A DNA stretch of 23,308 nt from contig JBCDCP010000038.1 of assembly GCA_039181495.1 (NCBI GenBank), positions 1 to 23,308 of the forward strand, in the 5' to 3' direction. Shown piece after piece: positions 1-7,515 of the stretch (the first letter of the stretch is position 1; every line of letters begins with the position of its first letter). Made by a program: the position numbers and the translations under genes. Source of the stretch: JBCDCP01 sp039181495. Lineage in GTDB: Bacteria > Pseudomonadota > Alphaproteobacteria > Rhizobiales > Tepidamorphaceae. Below the pieces are notes generated by a model. That model made no database searches and had not been told where the DNA came from. It saw only the letters and a program-made list of their open reading frames with translations.

Positions 1-849
1 ATGAGCCGTATCGGCATCGGCGCCTCAGGCGGGGCATGGCCGGTTGATCCGCAGGTTGCTCTGCCGTCCTACTTCATGCCGCAGGGCGTCTCCGCCGATC
101 TGATCGCCACAAAGTACGGCTTCAGCCGCGACGATTGCGACGCCTATGCGGTGGAGAGTCAGAAGCGGGCCGACGCAGCGTGGAGTGACGGCCGGTTCGC
201 TAACTCGGTCATCGCGGTCGAGGACATGAACGGCCTGACCATTCTCGACCGTGACGAACATATGCGCCCGGAAACCACAATGCAGTCGCTCGGCCAGCTA
301 GATCCGTCATTCGTACAGATGGGCGAGTTCGGCGGATTTGATGCCGTCGCCGTTCAGGCGCACCCAGAAGTCGAGGCCGTCAACCACGTTCATCATGCTG
401 GCAACTCATCGGGCATCGTCGATGGTTCGGCAGCCATACTGATTGGCTCGAAGGGGGCGGCCCGCAAAAACGGCCTGACGCCGCGCGCCAAGATCCGGGC
501 CTACGCAAACATCGGCTCTGATCCGGCTTTGATGCTGACCGGTCCCGTCGATGTGACCGAGAAGGTTCTCAAGAAGGCCAAGATGACGCTCGACGACATT
601 GATCTCATCGAGGTCAATGAAGCTTTTGCATCGGTTGTGCTGCGCTTCCAGCAACACTTCAACGTCGACCATGCCAAACTGAACGTCAATGGCGGCGCCA
701 TCGCCATGGGCCATCCGCTTGGCGCTACGGGTGCCATGATCCTCGGCACAGTGCTCGACGAACTCGAGCGGCGCAACCTTAACACAGCATTGGTCACCCT
801 GTGCATCGGTGCCGGTATGGGTACGGCCACGATCATTGAGCGGGTGTGA
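1..849 (+). CDS. Acetyl-CoA C-acyltransferase (thiolase), 5'-truncated
   Basis: This is the C-terminal 282 residues of a thiolase, the last enzyme of fatty-acid beta-oxidation, which splits 3-ketoacyl-CoA with CoA to release acetyl-CoA. Visible signatures are the AGNSSGIVDGSAA loop (about 133-145), NEAF (206-209), the GHPLGATGA box with catalytic His238, and CIGAGMG with the second catalytic Cys268. Family members run to about 390-400 residues, so roughly 110-120 residues, including the acyl-accepting cysteine, lie upstream of the window. The ATG at base 1 is therefore an internal methionine and not the true start. A hydratase/dehydrogenase gene follows after 53 bases on the same strand, the usual FadA/FadB-type pairing. 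Biosynthetic and degradative thiolases cannot be separated with certainty, but the partner gene favours degradation. Confidence 0.93.
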   Translation: MSRIGIGASGGAWPVDPQVALPSYFMPQGVSADLIATKYGFSRDDCDAYAVESQKRADAAWSDGRFANSVIAVEDMNGLTILDRDEHMRPETTMQSLGQLDPSFVQMGEFGGFDAVAVQAHPEVEAVNHVHHAGNSSGIVDGSAAILIGSKGAARKNGLTPRAKIRAYANIGSDPALMLTGPVDVTEKVLKKAKMTLDDIDLIEVNEAFASVVLRFQQHFNVDHAKLNVNGGAIAMGHPLGATGAMILGTVLDELERRNLNTALVTLCIGAGMGTATIIERV

Positions 850-902
850 GCGCCGGGTTCGCCGGCTAAACGACAGACAAGCGAATACCGGGAGAGCGCT
901 TC

Positions 903-3137
903 ATGAGCAGCCAACCTAAACTCGACAACTTCGCAATTGATGTGGATGGCGACGGCGTCGCAACAGTGACCTGGGACATGGCCGGTCGGTCGATGAACGT
1001 CATCAAACTCGCCGTGATGGACGAGTTCGAGGCCCTGATCGACTGGACCAGCGCCGAGGACGGTCCGCGCGGGATCGTCATAACATCGGGCAAGGAGACG
1101 TTCTGCGCTGGCGCCGATCTGACCATGCTGGAAAGTCTGCTCAAGGACTTTCATGCGGCAAACACGAAAGATGAGAAGGCCGCCAACGCAGAGTTGTTCG
1201 TCCAGTCGCGCCGCCTCAGTCAGATCTACCGCCGCCTCGAGACCTGTGGCACGCCGGTCGTTGCGGCGATCAACGGCACCGCACTCGGCGGCGGTCTTGA
1301 GCTGATCCTCGCCTGTCACCACCGCATTGCCTCCGATAATCCGGCGACCAAGCTCGGTCTACCCGAGGTCAAGGTCGGGCTGCTGCCCGGTGCTGGTGGG
1401 ACCCAACGTGTAGCAAGGTTGACCGCGCCCGAAAGCGCGCTTCAGGCGCTGCTGCAGGGTCGCGAATTCCGCGTCGCACAAGCCAAGGGCATGGGCCTGA
1501 TCCACAATGTCGTCCCGAGCGAACAGCTTATCGCTGCAGCCAAGACCTGGATTGTCGAAGGCGGCAAGCCGGTAGCGCCATGGGATGTCGATGGATTCAA
1601 GAACCCCGCCCGCGTCTACAGCCCTGCCGGCATGATGACCTTCCCGCCGGCGAACGCGATCTATCGTCGCGAGACCTATGACAATTACCCCGGTGCGCGT
1701 GGTATCCTGTCCTGCGTTTATGAGGGGTCACTGGTACCGTTCGATACGGCGCTGACGATCGAGTCCCGCTATTTCGCAAACGTGCTGAAGACACCGCAGG
1801 CGGCCAACATGATCCGCTCGCTGTTTGTCTCCATGCAGGAGCTCAACAAGGGTGCACGACGGCCTAAGGCAGTGCCGCCAAGCAAGATCGCCAAGGTCGG
1901 TGTCCTCGGTGCCGGGTTCATGGGCGCCGGTATAGCCTATGTCACCGCGCGGGCGGGCATCCATGTTGTGCTGCTCGATCGCGATCAGGAAAGTGCGGAC
2001 AAGGGCAAGGCCTACGCCGAGAAGCTGCTGACCGGAGAGGTTCAGAAGGGCCGGCTTGATGCGTCAGCGAAGGATGCGCAGCTGGCGCGGATTCATCCCG
2101 GCTCAGACTACGCCACACTGGCGGATTGCGATCTCGTGATCGAGGCGGTCTTCGAGGATCGTGGCGTCAAGGCTGACGTTACCCAGAAAGCCGAAGCGGT
2201 GCTCGGCGAGAGCGCGGTCTTTGCATCGAACACCTCGACATTGCCGATTACCTCACTGGCCGACGCCTCGGCCCGGCCTGAGCGCTTCATCGGCATTCAC
2301 TTCTTTTCGCCGGTCGAGAAGATGATGCTGGTCGAGATTGTCTTGGGTGAGAAGACTGGCGATGAGGCACTGGCGCTGGCGCTCGACTATGTCCGTGCCA
2401 TTCGCAAGACCCCCATCGTGGTCAATGACAGCCGCGGCTTCTTCGCCAACCGCTGCGTCACCAACTACATCCTTGAGTCCCATATCATGCTGATGGAGGG
2501 CGTTCCGCCGGCGATGGTCGAGAACGGGGCACGAATGGCCGGCATGCCGGTCGGTCCGCTGTCACTGAATGACGAGGTGGCGCTCGATCTGGGTTGGAAG
2601 ATTCTGCAGGCGGCCAAGAAGGATCTCGGTGAAGAGGCCGTAGACCCCCGGCAGGAGCAGCTGCTTGAAGAATTGGTTGTCAATCGTGGCCGGTTGGGGC
2701 GCAAGAACCTCAAGGGCTTCTATGACTATCCCGAGAAGGGGCAGATGGGTGCCAAGAAACGGCTCTGGCCAGGGCTGGCTGACATTCTGCCTGCGCAAAA
2801 AGATGCCGCCGATATCGACATCGAGGAGATCAAGCAGCGATTGTTGGTCACCCAGGCTCTGGAGGCCGCGCGCTGTATCGCCGAGAATGTCGTGGTCGAC
2901 GTTCGCGAAGCAGATGTCGGTTCGATTATCGGCTTCGGCTTTGCGCCATGGTCAGGCGGCACGCTGAGCTATATCGACACGATGGGCACGGCCGCATTCG
3001 TCAAGCTGGCCGATCGGCTCGCCAAGACGCATGGCGCGCGTTTCAAGGCGCCAAAGCTGCTGCGCGACATGGCCAAGAACGACGAGACCTTCTATGGCCG
3101 TTTCCCGCCACCATCAGCCGACAAGGCGGCCGCCTAG
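903..3137 (+). CDS. FadB/FadJ-type enoyl-CoA hydratase / 3-hydroxyacyl-CoA dehydrogenase
   Basis: This bifunctional beta-oxidation enzyme hydrates enoyl-CoA and then oxidises L-3-hydroxyacyl-CoA with NAD+. Its 744 residues match the family's usual 700-750. The N-terminal crotonase domain (about 10-200) has the oxyanion-hole segment FCAGADL (about 67-73), GTALGGGLEL with catalytic Glu133, and GLPEVKVGLLPGAGG with Glu155. A Rossmann NAD-binding domain starts near residue 330 with GVLGAGFMGAGIA. The dehydrogenase catalytic His is in IHFFSPVEKM near residue 464, followed by RGFFANR. Two C-terminal 3HCDH domains complete it. The start has a purine-rich GGAGAG sequence just upstream. It follows the thiolase by 53 bases and is presumably cotranscribed with it. 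FadB and FadJ cannot be distinguished here, so no symbol is given. Confidence 0.95.
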   Translation: MSSQPKLDNFAIDVDGDGVATVTWDMAGRSMNVIKLAVMDEFEALIDWTSAEDGPRGIVITSGKETFCAGADLTMLESLLKDFHAANTKDEKAANAELFVQSRRLSQIYRRLETCGTPVVAAINGTALGGGLELILACHHRIASDNPATKLGLPEVKVGLLPGAGGTQRVARLTAPESALQALLQGREFRVAQAKGMGLIHNVVPSEQLIAAAKTWIVEGGKPVAPWDVDGFKNPARVYSPAGMMTFPPANAIYRRETYDNYPGARGILSCVYEGSLVPFDTALTIESRYFANVLKTPQAANMIRSLFVSMQELNKGARRPKAVPPSKIAKVGVLGAGFMGAGIAYVTARAGIHVVLLDRDQESADKGKAYAEKLLTGEVQKGRLDASAKDAQLARIHPGSDYATLADCDLVIEAVFEDRGVKADVTQKAEAVLGESAVFASNTSTLPITSLADASARPERFIGIHFFSPVEKMMLVEIVLGEKTGDEALALALDYVRAIRKTPIVVNDSRGFFANRCVTNYILESHIMLMEGVPPAMVENGARMAGMPVGPLSLNDEVALDLGWKILQAAKKDLGEEAVDPRQEQLLEELVVNRGRLGRKNLKGFYDYPEKGQMGAKKRLWPGLADILPAQKDAADIDIEEIKQRLLVTQALEAARCIAENVVVDVREADVGSIIGFGFAPWSGGTLSYIDTMGTAAFVKLADRLAKTHGARFKAPKLLRDMAKNDETFYGRFPPPSADKAAA

Positions 3138-3263
3138 ACCGCTGTCCTTACATCTTGATTGAGCGGAACGCCTGGCATGCCGCCGGACAAGCGCCTATAT
3201 CCTGAAGTGGTTCCGGCGTTCAGGCGAGCGGAACAAACGTGAATTGCCCAGAAGGGGCCTGTT

Positions 3264-3770
3264 TTGAAGCTCTTTTTCTTCGTTCGATCAGTCGCGGCTG
3301 CCGCCTTGCTTGCCGCATCGGCGGCTCTTGTCCTTCCTGCCGCAGCAGAGATGGCGCCATCCTCTGAGAACGGCCGCTACATCTTGCAGAAGACGGAAGA
3401 CGGCTGGTTCAGGGTCGATACCCAGACCGGCCAGGCATCGCTCTGCGCCGAACGCTCCAACGGCTTCTCATGCGAACTGGTTCCCGACGACAGGAACGCG
3501 ATGCTCGATGAGATCGAGCGTCTGAACGATCGGCTCGTTATTCTCGAGCGCCAGATCGAACTTGCCGGTGAGATACCCTCCGGCTCGGGCGACGATGTTG
3601 CTCAGGCGCCCAGCGGCGAAGGTGAAACTGCAGAGCCCAATTCCGATCTCCCGTCCTTCATGCCCAGCGAAGAGCAGATGGACGAAATCATGCGCGGTTT
3701 CGAAGGCATGGTCCGGCGTTTTCTCGCAATGGTCCAGTCACTCCGCGAGGAGTATGGCGAAGGCATCTGA
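3264..3770 (+). CDS. Small exported coiled-coil protein, unknown function
   Basis: I do not recognise this 168-residue protein. It begins with a clear Sec signal peptide: a short basic start, a hydrophobic Ala/Leu core and likely cleavage after LPAAA near residue 28. The mature part holds a compact segment with the pattern GRYILQKTEDGWFRVDTQTG and two cysteines that could form a disulfide (CAERSNGFSC). A predicted coiled coil at about 77-100 (RNAMLDEIERLNDRLVILE) follows, then an acidic Gly/Ser/Pro-rich linker and an amphipathic C-terminal helix. It should act in the periplasm or at the envelope. The start codon is TTG, chosen because GAAGGGG lies about 6 bases upstream and because this start captures the whole signal peptide. 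It stands 126 bases after the beta-oxidation gene and probably has its own transcript. Confidence 0.8.
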   Translation: MKLFFFVRSVAAAALLAASAALVLPAAAEMAPSSENGRYILQKTEDGWFRVDTQTGQASLCAERSNGFSCELVPDDRNAMLDEIERLNDRLVILERQIELAGEIPSGSGDDVAQAPSGEGETAEPNSDLPSFMPSEEQMDEIMRGFEGMVRRFLAMVQSLREEYGEGI

Positions 3771-4028
3771 TGTCTTCATCTGGGGCGCAAAACGGCGACA
3801 GCCATCAGCCCCAAAAATCCGCCTTCTATTTGTTTTAAATACATAATTTTTGGCGATCTGCAGCACTAACGTGTTGCATTATCGTCATATGATCACCTGT
3901 TCATCTATTTTATTGATCAATCTCAAGAAGCGGTTGGAACATTCGTTCTAGCCAATTCTTCTATCGAGGCCGTCTGTTGGGGGCGTTCGGCAGCGAGTTC
4001 CGAAATCTACATTCTTGGGGATTGGGCA
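3771..4028. other. AT-rich intergenic region ahead of ompW
   Basis: This 258-base gap is visibly richer in A and T than its surroundings, especially about 3825-3960, as expected of a regulated promoter. It contains an FNR/FixK-type dyad (listed separately) and a small TCATATGA palindrome at 3885-3892. Just after the upstream gene, TGGGGC and GCCCCA could pair around a 21-base loop before AAAAA, but this is too weak to call a terminator. I see no open reading frame with gene character. Confidence 0.6.
3913..3926 (+). promoter_or_regulatory. FNR/FixK/Anr-type binding site upstream of ompW
   Basis: The 14 bases TTGATCAATCTCAA fit the core pattern TTGA-N6-TCAA exactly and match 9 of the 10 specified bases of the FNR-family consensus TTGAT-N4-ATCAA. 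The site is in the AT-rich ompW leader, its centre about 109 bases before the ATG. If it acts at the usual class II position, transcription would start near 3961. Family knowledge supports this, since E. coli ompW responds to FNR, and FixLJ systems commonly act through FixK. Binding here is an inference from sequence only. The left half is also part of a perfect TTGATCAA palindrome. Confidence 0.55.
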
Positions 4029-4697
4029 ATGTCAAACATCCTGAAATATTCCGCTGCTGTTGCCGTGGCTGGGTCCATGGCACTGACAACGACGGCGGCC
4101 CTCGCCGGCGACTATATGGGCAACTTCATGATCCGCGCCGGTGTGAGCGTGATTGATCCAGATTCGAGCGCTGATGTGTTTGCACCTGGCGGCGCACTCA
4201 TTCCTGGCGCTAATGCGGAGGTGAGTACGGAGGTCGTGCCGACCGCCACCATCTCCTATTTCTTTACCGAGAACATCGCGGCTGAGCTGTTGTGCTGTTT
4301 TGCCCAGCATGGTGTCGAGGGCCGAGGTGCGCTGGCAGGTGTCAATCTTGGCGATACGTGGATTTTCCCTCCGGCAGTCACCTTGCAATACCACTTCACC
4401 AACTTCGAGGGCTTCAAGCCCTATGTTGGCGTCGGAGCTCAGTACATTTCGTTCTTTGATGAAGGTAATGCCCCGGGCCTTGGTGGAGTTTCGCTGAATA
4501 TCGATGACTCAATCGGCGTGACTTTGCAGGCCGGCGTTGATGTCGAGCTGCAAGACGGCTGGTACCTGAACGCTGATGTCCGGAAGACATTCTTCGAGAT
4601 GGACGCCACATGGGGCAATGGCGTGACGGCTGACGTCACGCTGGATCCTTGGATCTTCACCCTCGGCGTTGGCTACCGGTTCAATCTTTTCAACTGA
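4029..4697 (+). CDS. ompW: OmpW-family outer membrane protein
   Basis: This encodes a small eight-stranded outer-membrane beta-barrel thought to form a narrow hydrophobic channel. A signal peptide of about 26 residues ends at ALA before GDYMG. Family signatures follow in order: FMIRAGVSVIDP at the first strand, TATISYFFTENIAAELL, the FKPYVGVGAQY segment, and a C-terminal LDPWIFTLGVGYRF. At 222 residues it has the family's usual length. Two details are odd: adjacent cysteines in a barrel strand (ELLCCFAQ), and a tail NLFN after the usual terminal YRF, so the protein does not end in the customary aromatic residue. A GGGGATTGGG stretch just before the ATG supplies the ribosome binding site. It is a single-gene unit with its own promoter region and terminator. 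Confidence 0.9.
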   Translation: MSNILKYSAAVAVAGSMALTTTAALAGDYMGNFMIRAGVSVIDPDSSADVFAPGGALIPGANAEVSTEVVPTATISYFFTENIAAELLCCFAQHGVEGRGALAGVNLGDTWIFPPAVTLQYHFTNFEGFKPYVGVGAQYISFFDEGNAPGLGGVSLNIDDSIGVTLQAGVDVELQDGWYLNADVRKTFFEMDATWGNGVTADVTLDPWIFTLGVGYRFNLFN

Positions 4698-4722
4698 TCC
4701 GGTAGATCAGAATAGCTGCTTG

Positions 4723-4759
4723 AAAGGCCTGGGCGTTTCGCCCGGGCCTTTTCGTTTTT
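4723..4759 (+). terminator. Rho-independent terminator of ompW
   Basis: A strong hairpin begins 25 bases after the ompW stop: AAAGGCCTGGGCG pairs with CGCCCGGGCCTTT (one T-G wobble) around a short TTT loop, and the run TTTTCGTTTTT follows. The T run overlaps the last bases of the convergent esterase gene. In that opposite direction the AAAG arm gives a T run as well, so it may serve both genes. Confidence 0.88.
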
Positions 4760-5790
4760 CAGCACAAGTCCGCATCCAAGACCGCATTCAGAAACGCATT
4801 GATCCGCGCAAGGCTCGCCTCAGCCATACGGCCAGCGAAGGCCATGAAGACGTGCGCACCGCCGGGGTAGACGGCCAATTCGGTCGCATTGCCCGCGGCC
4901 ATCCAGCGCGGCGCCATCATCAGCGTGTCGTCCAGAAGCGGATCGCGTGTCCCCACGGTGAACAGGGCCGGGCAGAGATCTGATAGATTGCCCAGCAACG
5001 GTGAAAGGTCAGGATCACCGACGTCGGCTTTGCCATCGCCGGTATAGCAGGTGATGAACTTCCTGATGTCGCGGGTGTTGAGGATCAGCTTCTCATCGCC
5101 CCAGTGCCGCGCACTTGGTGTCATGCGCAGGTCATAAGCACCGGCAATCAGATTGGCGGCTGAGAATGGTTTCAGTTGGTGGCGGTCGCGCAGGCGCATC
5201 ATCGTCACAACGGACAAATGGGCGCCGGCAGATTCCCCGCCGATCGCCAAAACGCCGCCGCCAAGTTCGCTATCGCCGTTTTCGATGAGCCATAGGGCGG
5301 CAGCCTCACAATCATCGTTGGCGGCGGGATAGGGGTGCTCCGGCGCCAGCCGGTATTCCACGCTTGCCGCCGTCAGCCCAGTCGCCTCGGCGATAGCTTC
5401 CAGCCGCGGATCCTGTTCATCGGACGCACCGAGCGTCCATCCACCGCCATGAACATGGAGATAGATCCCTCGTGATGGCCGATTGATCGGCTTGATAATC
5501 CGGAGTGGAAGCGGTCCGGCCGGACCATCGATCTCGATGATACGGGCATGATGCGCCTTCGGTGCCAGCGGAAACGGACCAAGCCCCAGCCGCCGGCGTT
5601 CGCGGATCATGCTTGGCTCGAATGCCCATTGGTCGGGCAGATCGGCAAGGGCCTTGACGATACCGGCATTGATGGCGCGCGTTTCCTGACTGATGGTCGA
5701 TTCCGTGAAGACAGAATGATCGATCTGCAGTGTCTCGCTGACTGGCCTCTCGCCCATCGGGTCGCCTTTCATGGTTCGGGACAAATCCAT
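4759..5790 (-). CDS. Alpha/beta hydrolase of the HSL (hormone-sensitive lipase) type
   Basis: This is a soluble carboxylesterase of the bacterial HSL family, expected to hydrolyse short-chain esters; the natural substrate is unknown. The oxyanion-hole motif HGGGW is at about 114-118, the nucleophile Ser187 lies in GGESAG, the acid is Asp283 in TRDPLLDD, and the base is His313 in GGAHVF. Also typical is EYRLAPEHPYPAA (about 145-157). Its 343 residues are slightly longer than the usual 300-320. The longest start (5790) has no clear ribosome binding site. The third ATG, at 5757, is preceded by AAAGGCGA and would give 332 residues, so it may be the real start. The gene is convergent with ompW and divergent from the next small membrane gene. 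Confidence 0.9.
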   Translation of the reverse strand: MDLSRTMKGDPMGERPVSETLQIDHSVFTESTISQETRAINAGIVKALADLPDQWAFEPSMIRERRRLGLGPFPLAPKAHHARIIEIDGPAGPLPLRIIKPINRPSRGIYLHVHGGGWTLGASDEQDPRLEAIAEATGLTAASVEYRLAPEHPYPAANDDCEAAALWLIENGDSELGGGVLAIGGESAGAHLSVVTMMRLRDRHQLKPFSAANLIAGAYDLRMTPSARHWGDEKLILNTRDIRKFITCYTGDGKADVGDPDLSPLLGNLSDLCPALFTVGTRDPLLDDTLMMAPRWMAAGNATELAVYPGGAHVFMAFAGRMAEASLARINAFLNAVLDADLC

Positions 5791-5851
5791 CCCGGTCGCG
5801 CACGCGTCTTAAAACTGTCGGCTTTGGTGAACGCAAGTGGAGACCACCTTG

Positions 5852-6163
5852 ATGATCGTCATACGGATCGTTTATCTGCTCGCCGGTATTGGTTTTGCGG
5901 CCATCATCATTTGGGCGTTTGGTGTCGGGGATTTTGGCGCCAGCTTCACGGCCATCCTTGCCGATCCATGGGGTGTTGTCGCATTGGCCGACCTCTATCT
6001 CGGCTTTCTCCTGTTTGCCTTCATCATTGCGGGCTTTGAGGCCTCAGCACTGCGCGCAACAGTCTGGATCGTGGCGCTCGTTGTTCTCGGCAACACCATT
6101 TCGGCAATCTGGCTGGCATTAAATGCGCCGCAGCTCTGGCGCCGAATCCGGCCAGCGACATGA
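5852..6163 (+). CDS. Small integral membrane protein, DUF1475-like
   Basis: This is a protein of about 103 residues with three hydrophobic segments: one at the N-terminus (VIRIVYLLAGIGFAAIIIWA), one around VVALADLYLGFLLFAFIIAG, and one around TVWIVALVVLGNTISAIWLAL. The middle segment, with its WG..ALADLYLGFLLF pattern, resembles from memory the DUF1475 group of unknown function. A longer reading from the GTG at 5837 exists, but the ATG at 5852 is preceded by GGAGA at 8 bases, so I chose it. It is divergent from the esterase, with which it shares a very short promoter region, and convergent with the next gene. Confidence 0.72.
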   Translation: MIVIRIVYLLAGIGFAAIIIWAFGVGDFGASFTAILADPWGVVALADLYLGFLLFAFIIAGFEASALRATVWIVALVVLGNTISAIWLALNAPQLWRRIRPAT

Positions 6164-6192
6164 CGAGGTAGAGTTTGGCAACAAGGTGCCGA

Positions 6193-6582
6193 TCAGTCGA
6201 ACAGGGAGCCGGTATCGGGCAGCACAAGTTTCAGTGTCACTGTCACCAGCCATAACACTGCAGCGATCGCCGCCATGTAATGTGCGAACCACAAATAGGT
6301 GTCGCGCATCACATTGCTGTAGGCCCATTGGGCGTATCGGTCGTCCGGCCGGTCTTCCTCGTCCAGCAACAGCCACACCTCGGATCGCCTGAATGGCGTG
6401 TTGGGTGCCTGTTGCGCTCGGACAATCAGGAATACTGCCAGGAATGTCGTGAAGAGGGCTCCGGTCTTGGTGGCCATCACCGGATCGAACGACAGCCCGG
6501 CCATGGTCACAAGAATCGCGAGCCCGACGAAACCGCATGCTCGGCCAACGCTCGTATAGGCGGCGTTGCGCAGTGGATCCAT
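6193..6582 (-). CDS. Small integral membrane protein, unknown function (paralogue of the next upstream gene)
   Basis: I do not recognise a named family in this 129-residue protein. It has two hydrophobic segments near the N-terminus (about 16-32 and 40-55), a polar loop of about 35 residues rich in acidic residues (LLLDEEDRPDDRYAQ), and a last membrane helix at about 99-120. It shares with the following upstream gene the pattern DP..A.K.GA/G...F.VRA, the same loop placement and the same final hydrophobic segment, so the two look like diverged duplicates. A GGGGAC ribosome binding site stands about 8 bases before the ATG and overlaps the base of a hairpin (6592-6630). Being minus-strand and 81 bases downstream of its paralogue, it may share a transcript with it. 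Confidence 0.72.
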   Translation of the reverse strand: MDPLRNAAYTSVGRACGFVGLAILVTMAGLSFDPVMATKTGALFTTFLAVFLIVRAQQAPNTPFRRSEVWLLLDEEDRPDDRYAQWAYSNVMRDTYLWFAHYMAAIAAVLWLVTVTLKLVLPDTGSLFD

Positions 6583-6591
6583 GCAACCGTC

Positions 6592-6630
6592 CCCAGATCT
6601 TTGACTTGTTATAATGTCAGTCGATCTGGG
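6592..6630 (-). promoter_or_regulatory. Inverted repeat overlapping the ribosome binding site of the 129-residue membrane protein
   Basis: CCCAGATC (6592-6599) and GATCTGGG (6623-6630) are perfect complements. Inside them, TTTGAC and GTCAGTC can add about four or five more pairs around a 10-base AT-rich loop. In the minus-strand transcript the 3' arm ends in the Gs that form the ribosome binding site of the gene starting at 6582. It could mask translation, or be a protein-binding dyad. A terminator for the upstream paralogue is less likely because no T run follows. Confidence 0.45.
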
Positions 6631-6663
6631 CGATAATGCAACGGCAGCAAAGGTGCTTTGAGA

Positions 6664-6999
6664 TCACGAAAGCGCGGGCGGTATCAGGATCGAGATCCCC
6701 AGCAACAGAATGGCTGTTACCGCAAGCGATTGCGCAAACCAGATATCAGCATCCGGCTCATGCCGGGCTTGTACCGAGACATCGTCCACGACGGGCCAAA
6801 GTGGAAATCCTGCCAGCACGCCACGGTGGAAGGCTCGTGCAACAAAGCTCATGGCAAGGATAACGCTGCCGACACCGCCGATCTTGGCGGCAAACCCGGG
6901 ATCTGCCGCATATCCCAGCATGACCCACGTCAGGACTGCGCAGGCAATCGCGAAGTAGCGGCTCGATACCATGACCTCGGGATCAGTCGAATTGGGCAT
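6664..6999 (-). CDS. Small integral membrane protein, unknown function (paralogue of its downstream neighbour)
   Basis: This 111-residue protein has hydrophobic segments at about 13-31 and 38-54, a polar loop containing VVDDVSVQARHEPDAD, and a final helix ending ILLLGISILIPPAL. It resembles the gene just downstream in layout and in the segment ADPGFAAKIGGVGSVILAM, against FDPVMATKTGALFTTFLAV in the neighbour, both closing in a VRA/VARA turn. No named family is recognised. The ATG at 6999 has only a modest GAGTGA sequence upstream. The 152 bases before it, towards the next minus-strand gene, show no clear terminator or promoter. Confidence 0.7.
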   Translation of the reverse strand: MPNSTDPEVMVSSRYFAIACAVLTWVMLGYAADPGFAAKIGGVGSVILAMSFVARAFHRGVLAGFPLWPVVDDVSVQARHEPDADIWFAQSLAVTAILLLGISILIPPALS

Positions 7000-7151
7000 T
7001 GGTTCACTCGTCTTTCGTCAGGATGATCAGCCACAAGAGCCGATTTGACGCCAGATTGTCGGAGGGACCTTAAGAAAGGGCTTGGAAACGCGGTAAACAC
7101 ATGCCTGCCGCGTTACACAGGATTTACAGTATCTTACCCTGAGACGCGCGT

Positions 7152-7505
7152 TCAGAAGCCAATCCGCAGCAGCGCTGTAACCGCTGGCATGGATAAAACC
7201 GCCGCGCTGGCAACCCAGATGAACAGTGAGGTTTGGGTCGACTCCGACTTGCCGGTGATGCGCTCATACAGGGCAGCCGGAACACCGGCGACCGCAATCA
7301 CGATGGTCGAGGTGAGAAGCGAAGCGATGAAATTGGCAACCAGCGGTGAGTTGATCGCAAAGGCCGGCAGGAAATTGATCAGCCACAATCGCACAAGGAT
7401 AAGAAGCGGCGAAAAGATGCCCGAAATCGTGCCCAACGCCACGACTCCGATGATGTAGGGCTGAGCATTGAAACTGCCGCCAGAAGCGTTGCCGTCTGCG
7501 CTCAT
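7152..7505 (-). CDS. Small integral membrane protein, unknown function
   Basis: This 117-residue protein has a hydrophilic start (MSADGNASGGSF) and three hydrophobic stretches: about 16-50, 57-78 and 96-115, the last ending in VTALLRIGF. Between the second and third is a short basic/polar loop (ALYERITGKSESTQ). No named family is recognised. A GAGGGCGG ribosome binding site precedes the ATG. The start lies 10 bases after the stop of the upstream 108-residue membrane gene, so the two are almost certainly cotranscribed and may work together. Confidence 0.75.
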   Translation of the reverse strand: MSADGNASGGSFNAQPYIIGVVALGTISGIFSPLLILVRLWLINFLPAFAINSPLVANFIASLLTSTIVIAVAGVPAALYERITGKSESTQTSLFIWVASAAVLSMPAVTALLRIGF

Positions 7506-7515
7506 AACACCGCCC

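Noticed and set aside
1..3. ATG at base 1 as the true thiolase start
   Set aside because: The thiolase family needs about 110-120 more N-terminal residues, including the catalytic cysteine.
501..1322. 273-codon minus-strand open frame across the thiolase and FadB-type genes
   Set aside because: It spans the junction of two confident genes on the other strand and has no family signature.
4669..4983. 104-codon plus-strand open frame after ompW
   Set aside because: It starts inside ompW, reads through the terminator hairpin and then runs opposite the esterase.
6610..6615. Perfect TATAAT on the plus strand
   Set aside because: No -35 element lies at the right distance and no plus-strand gene follows; it is in the loop of the 6592-6630 hairpin.
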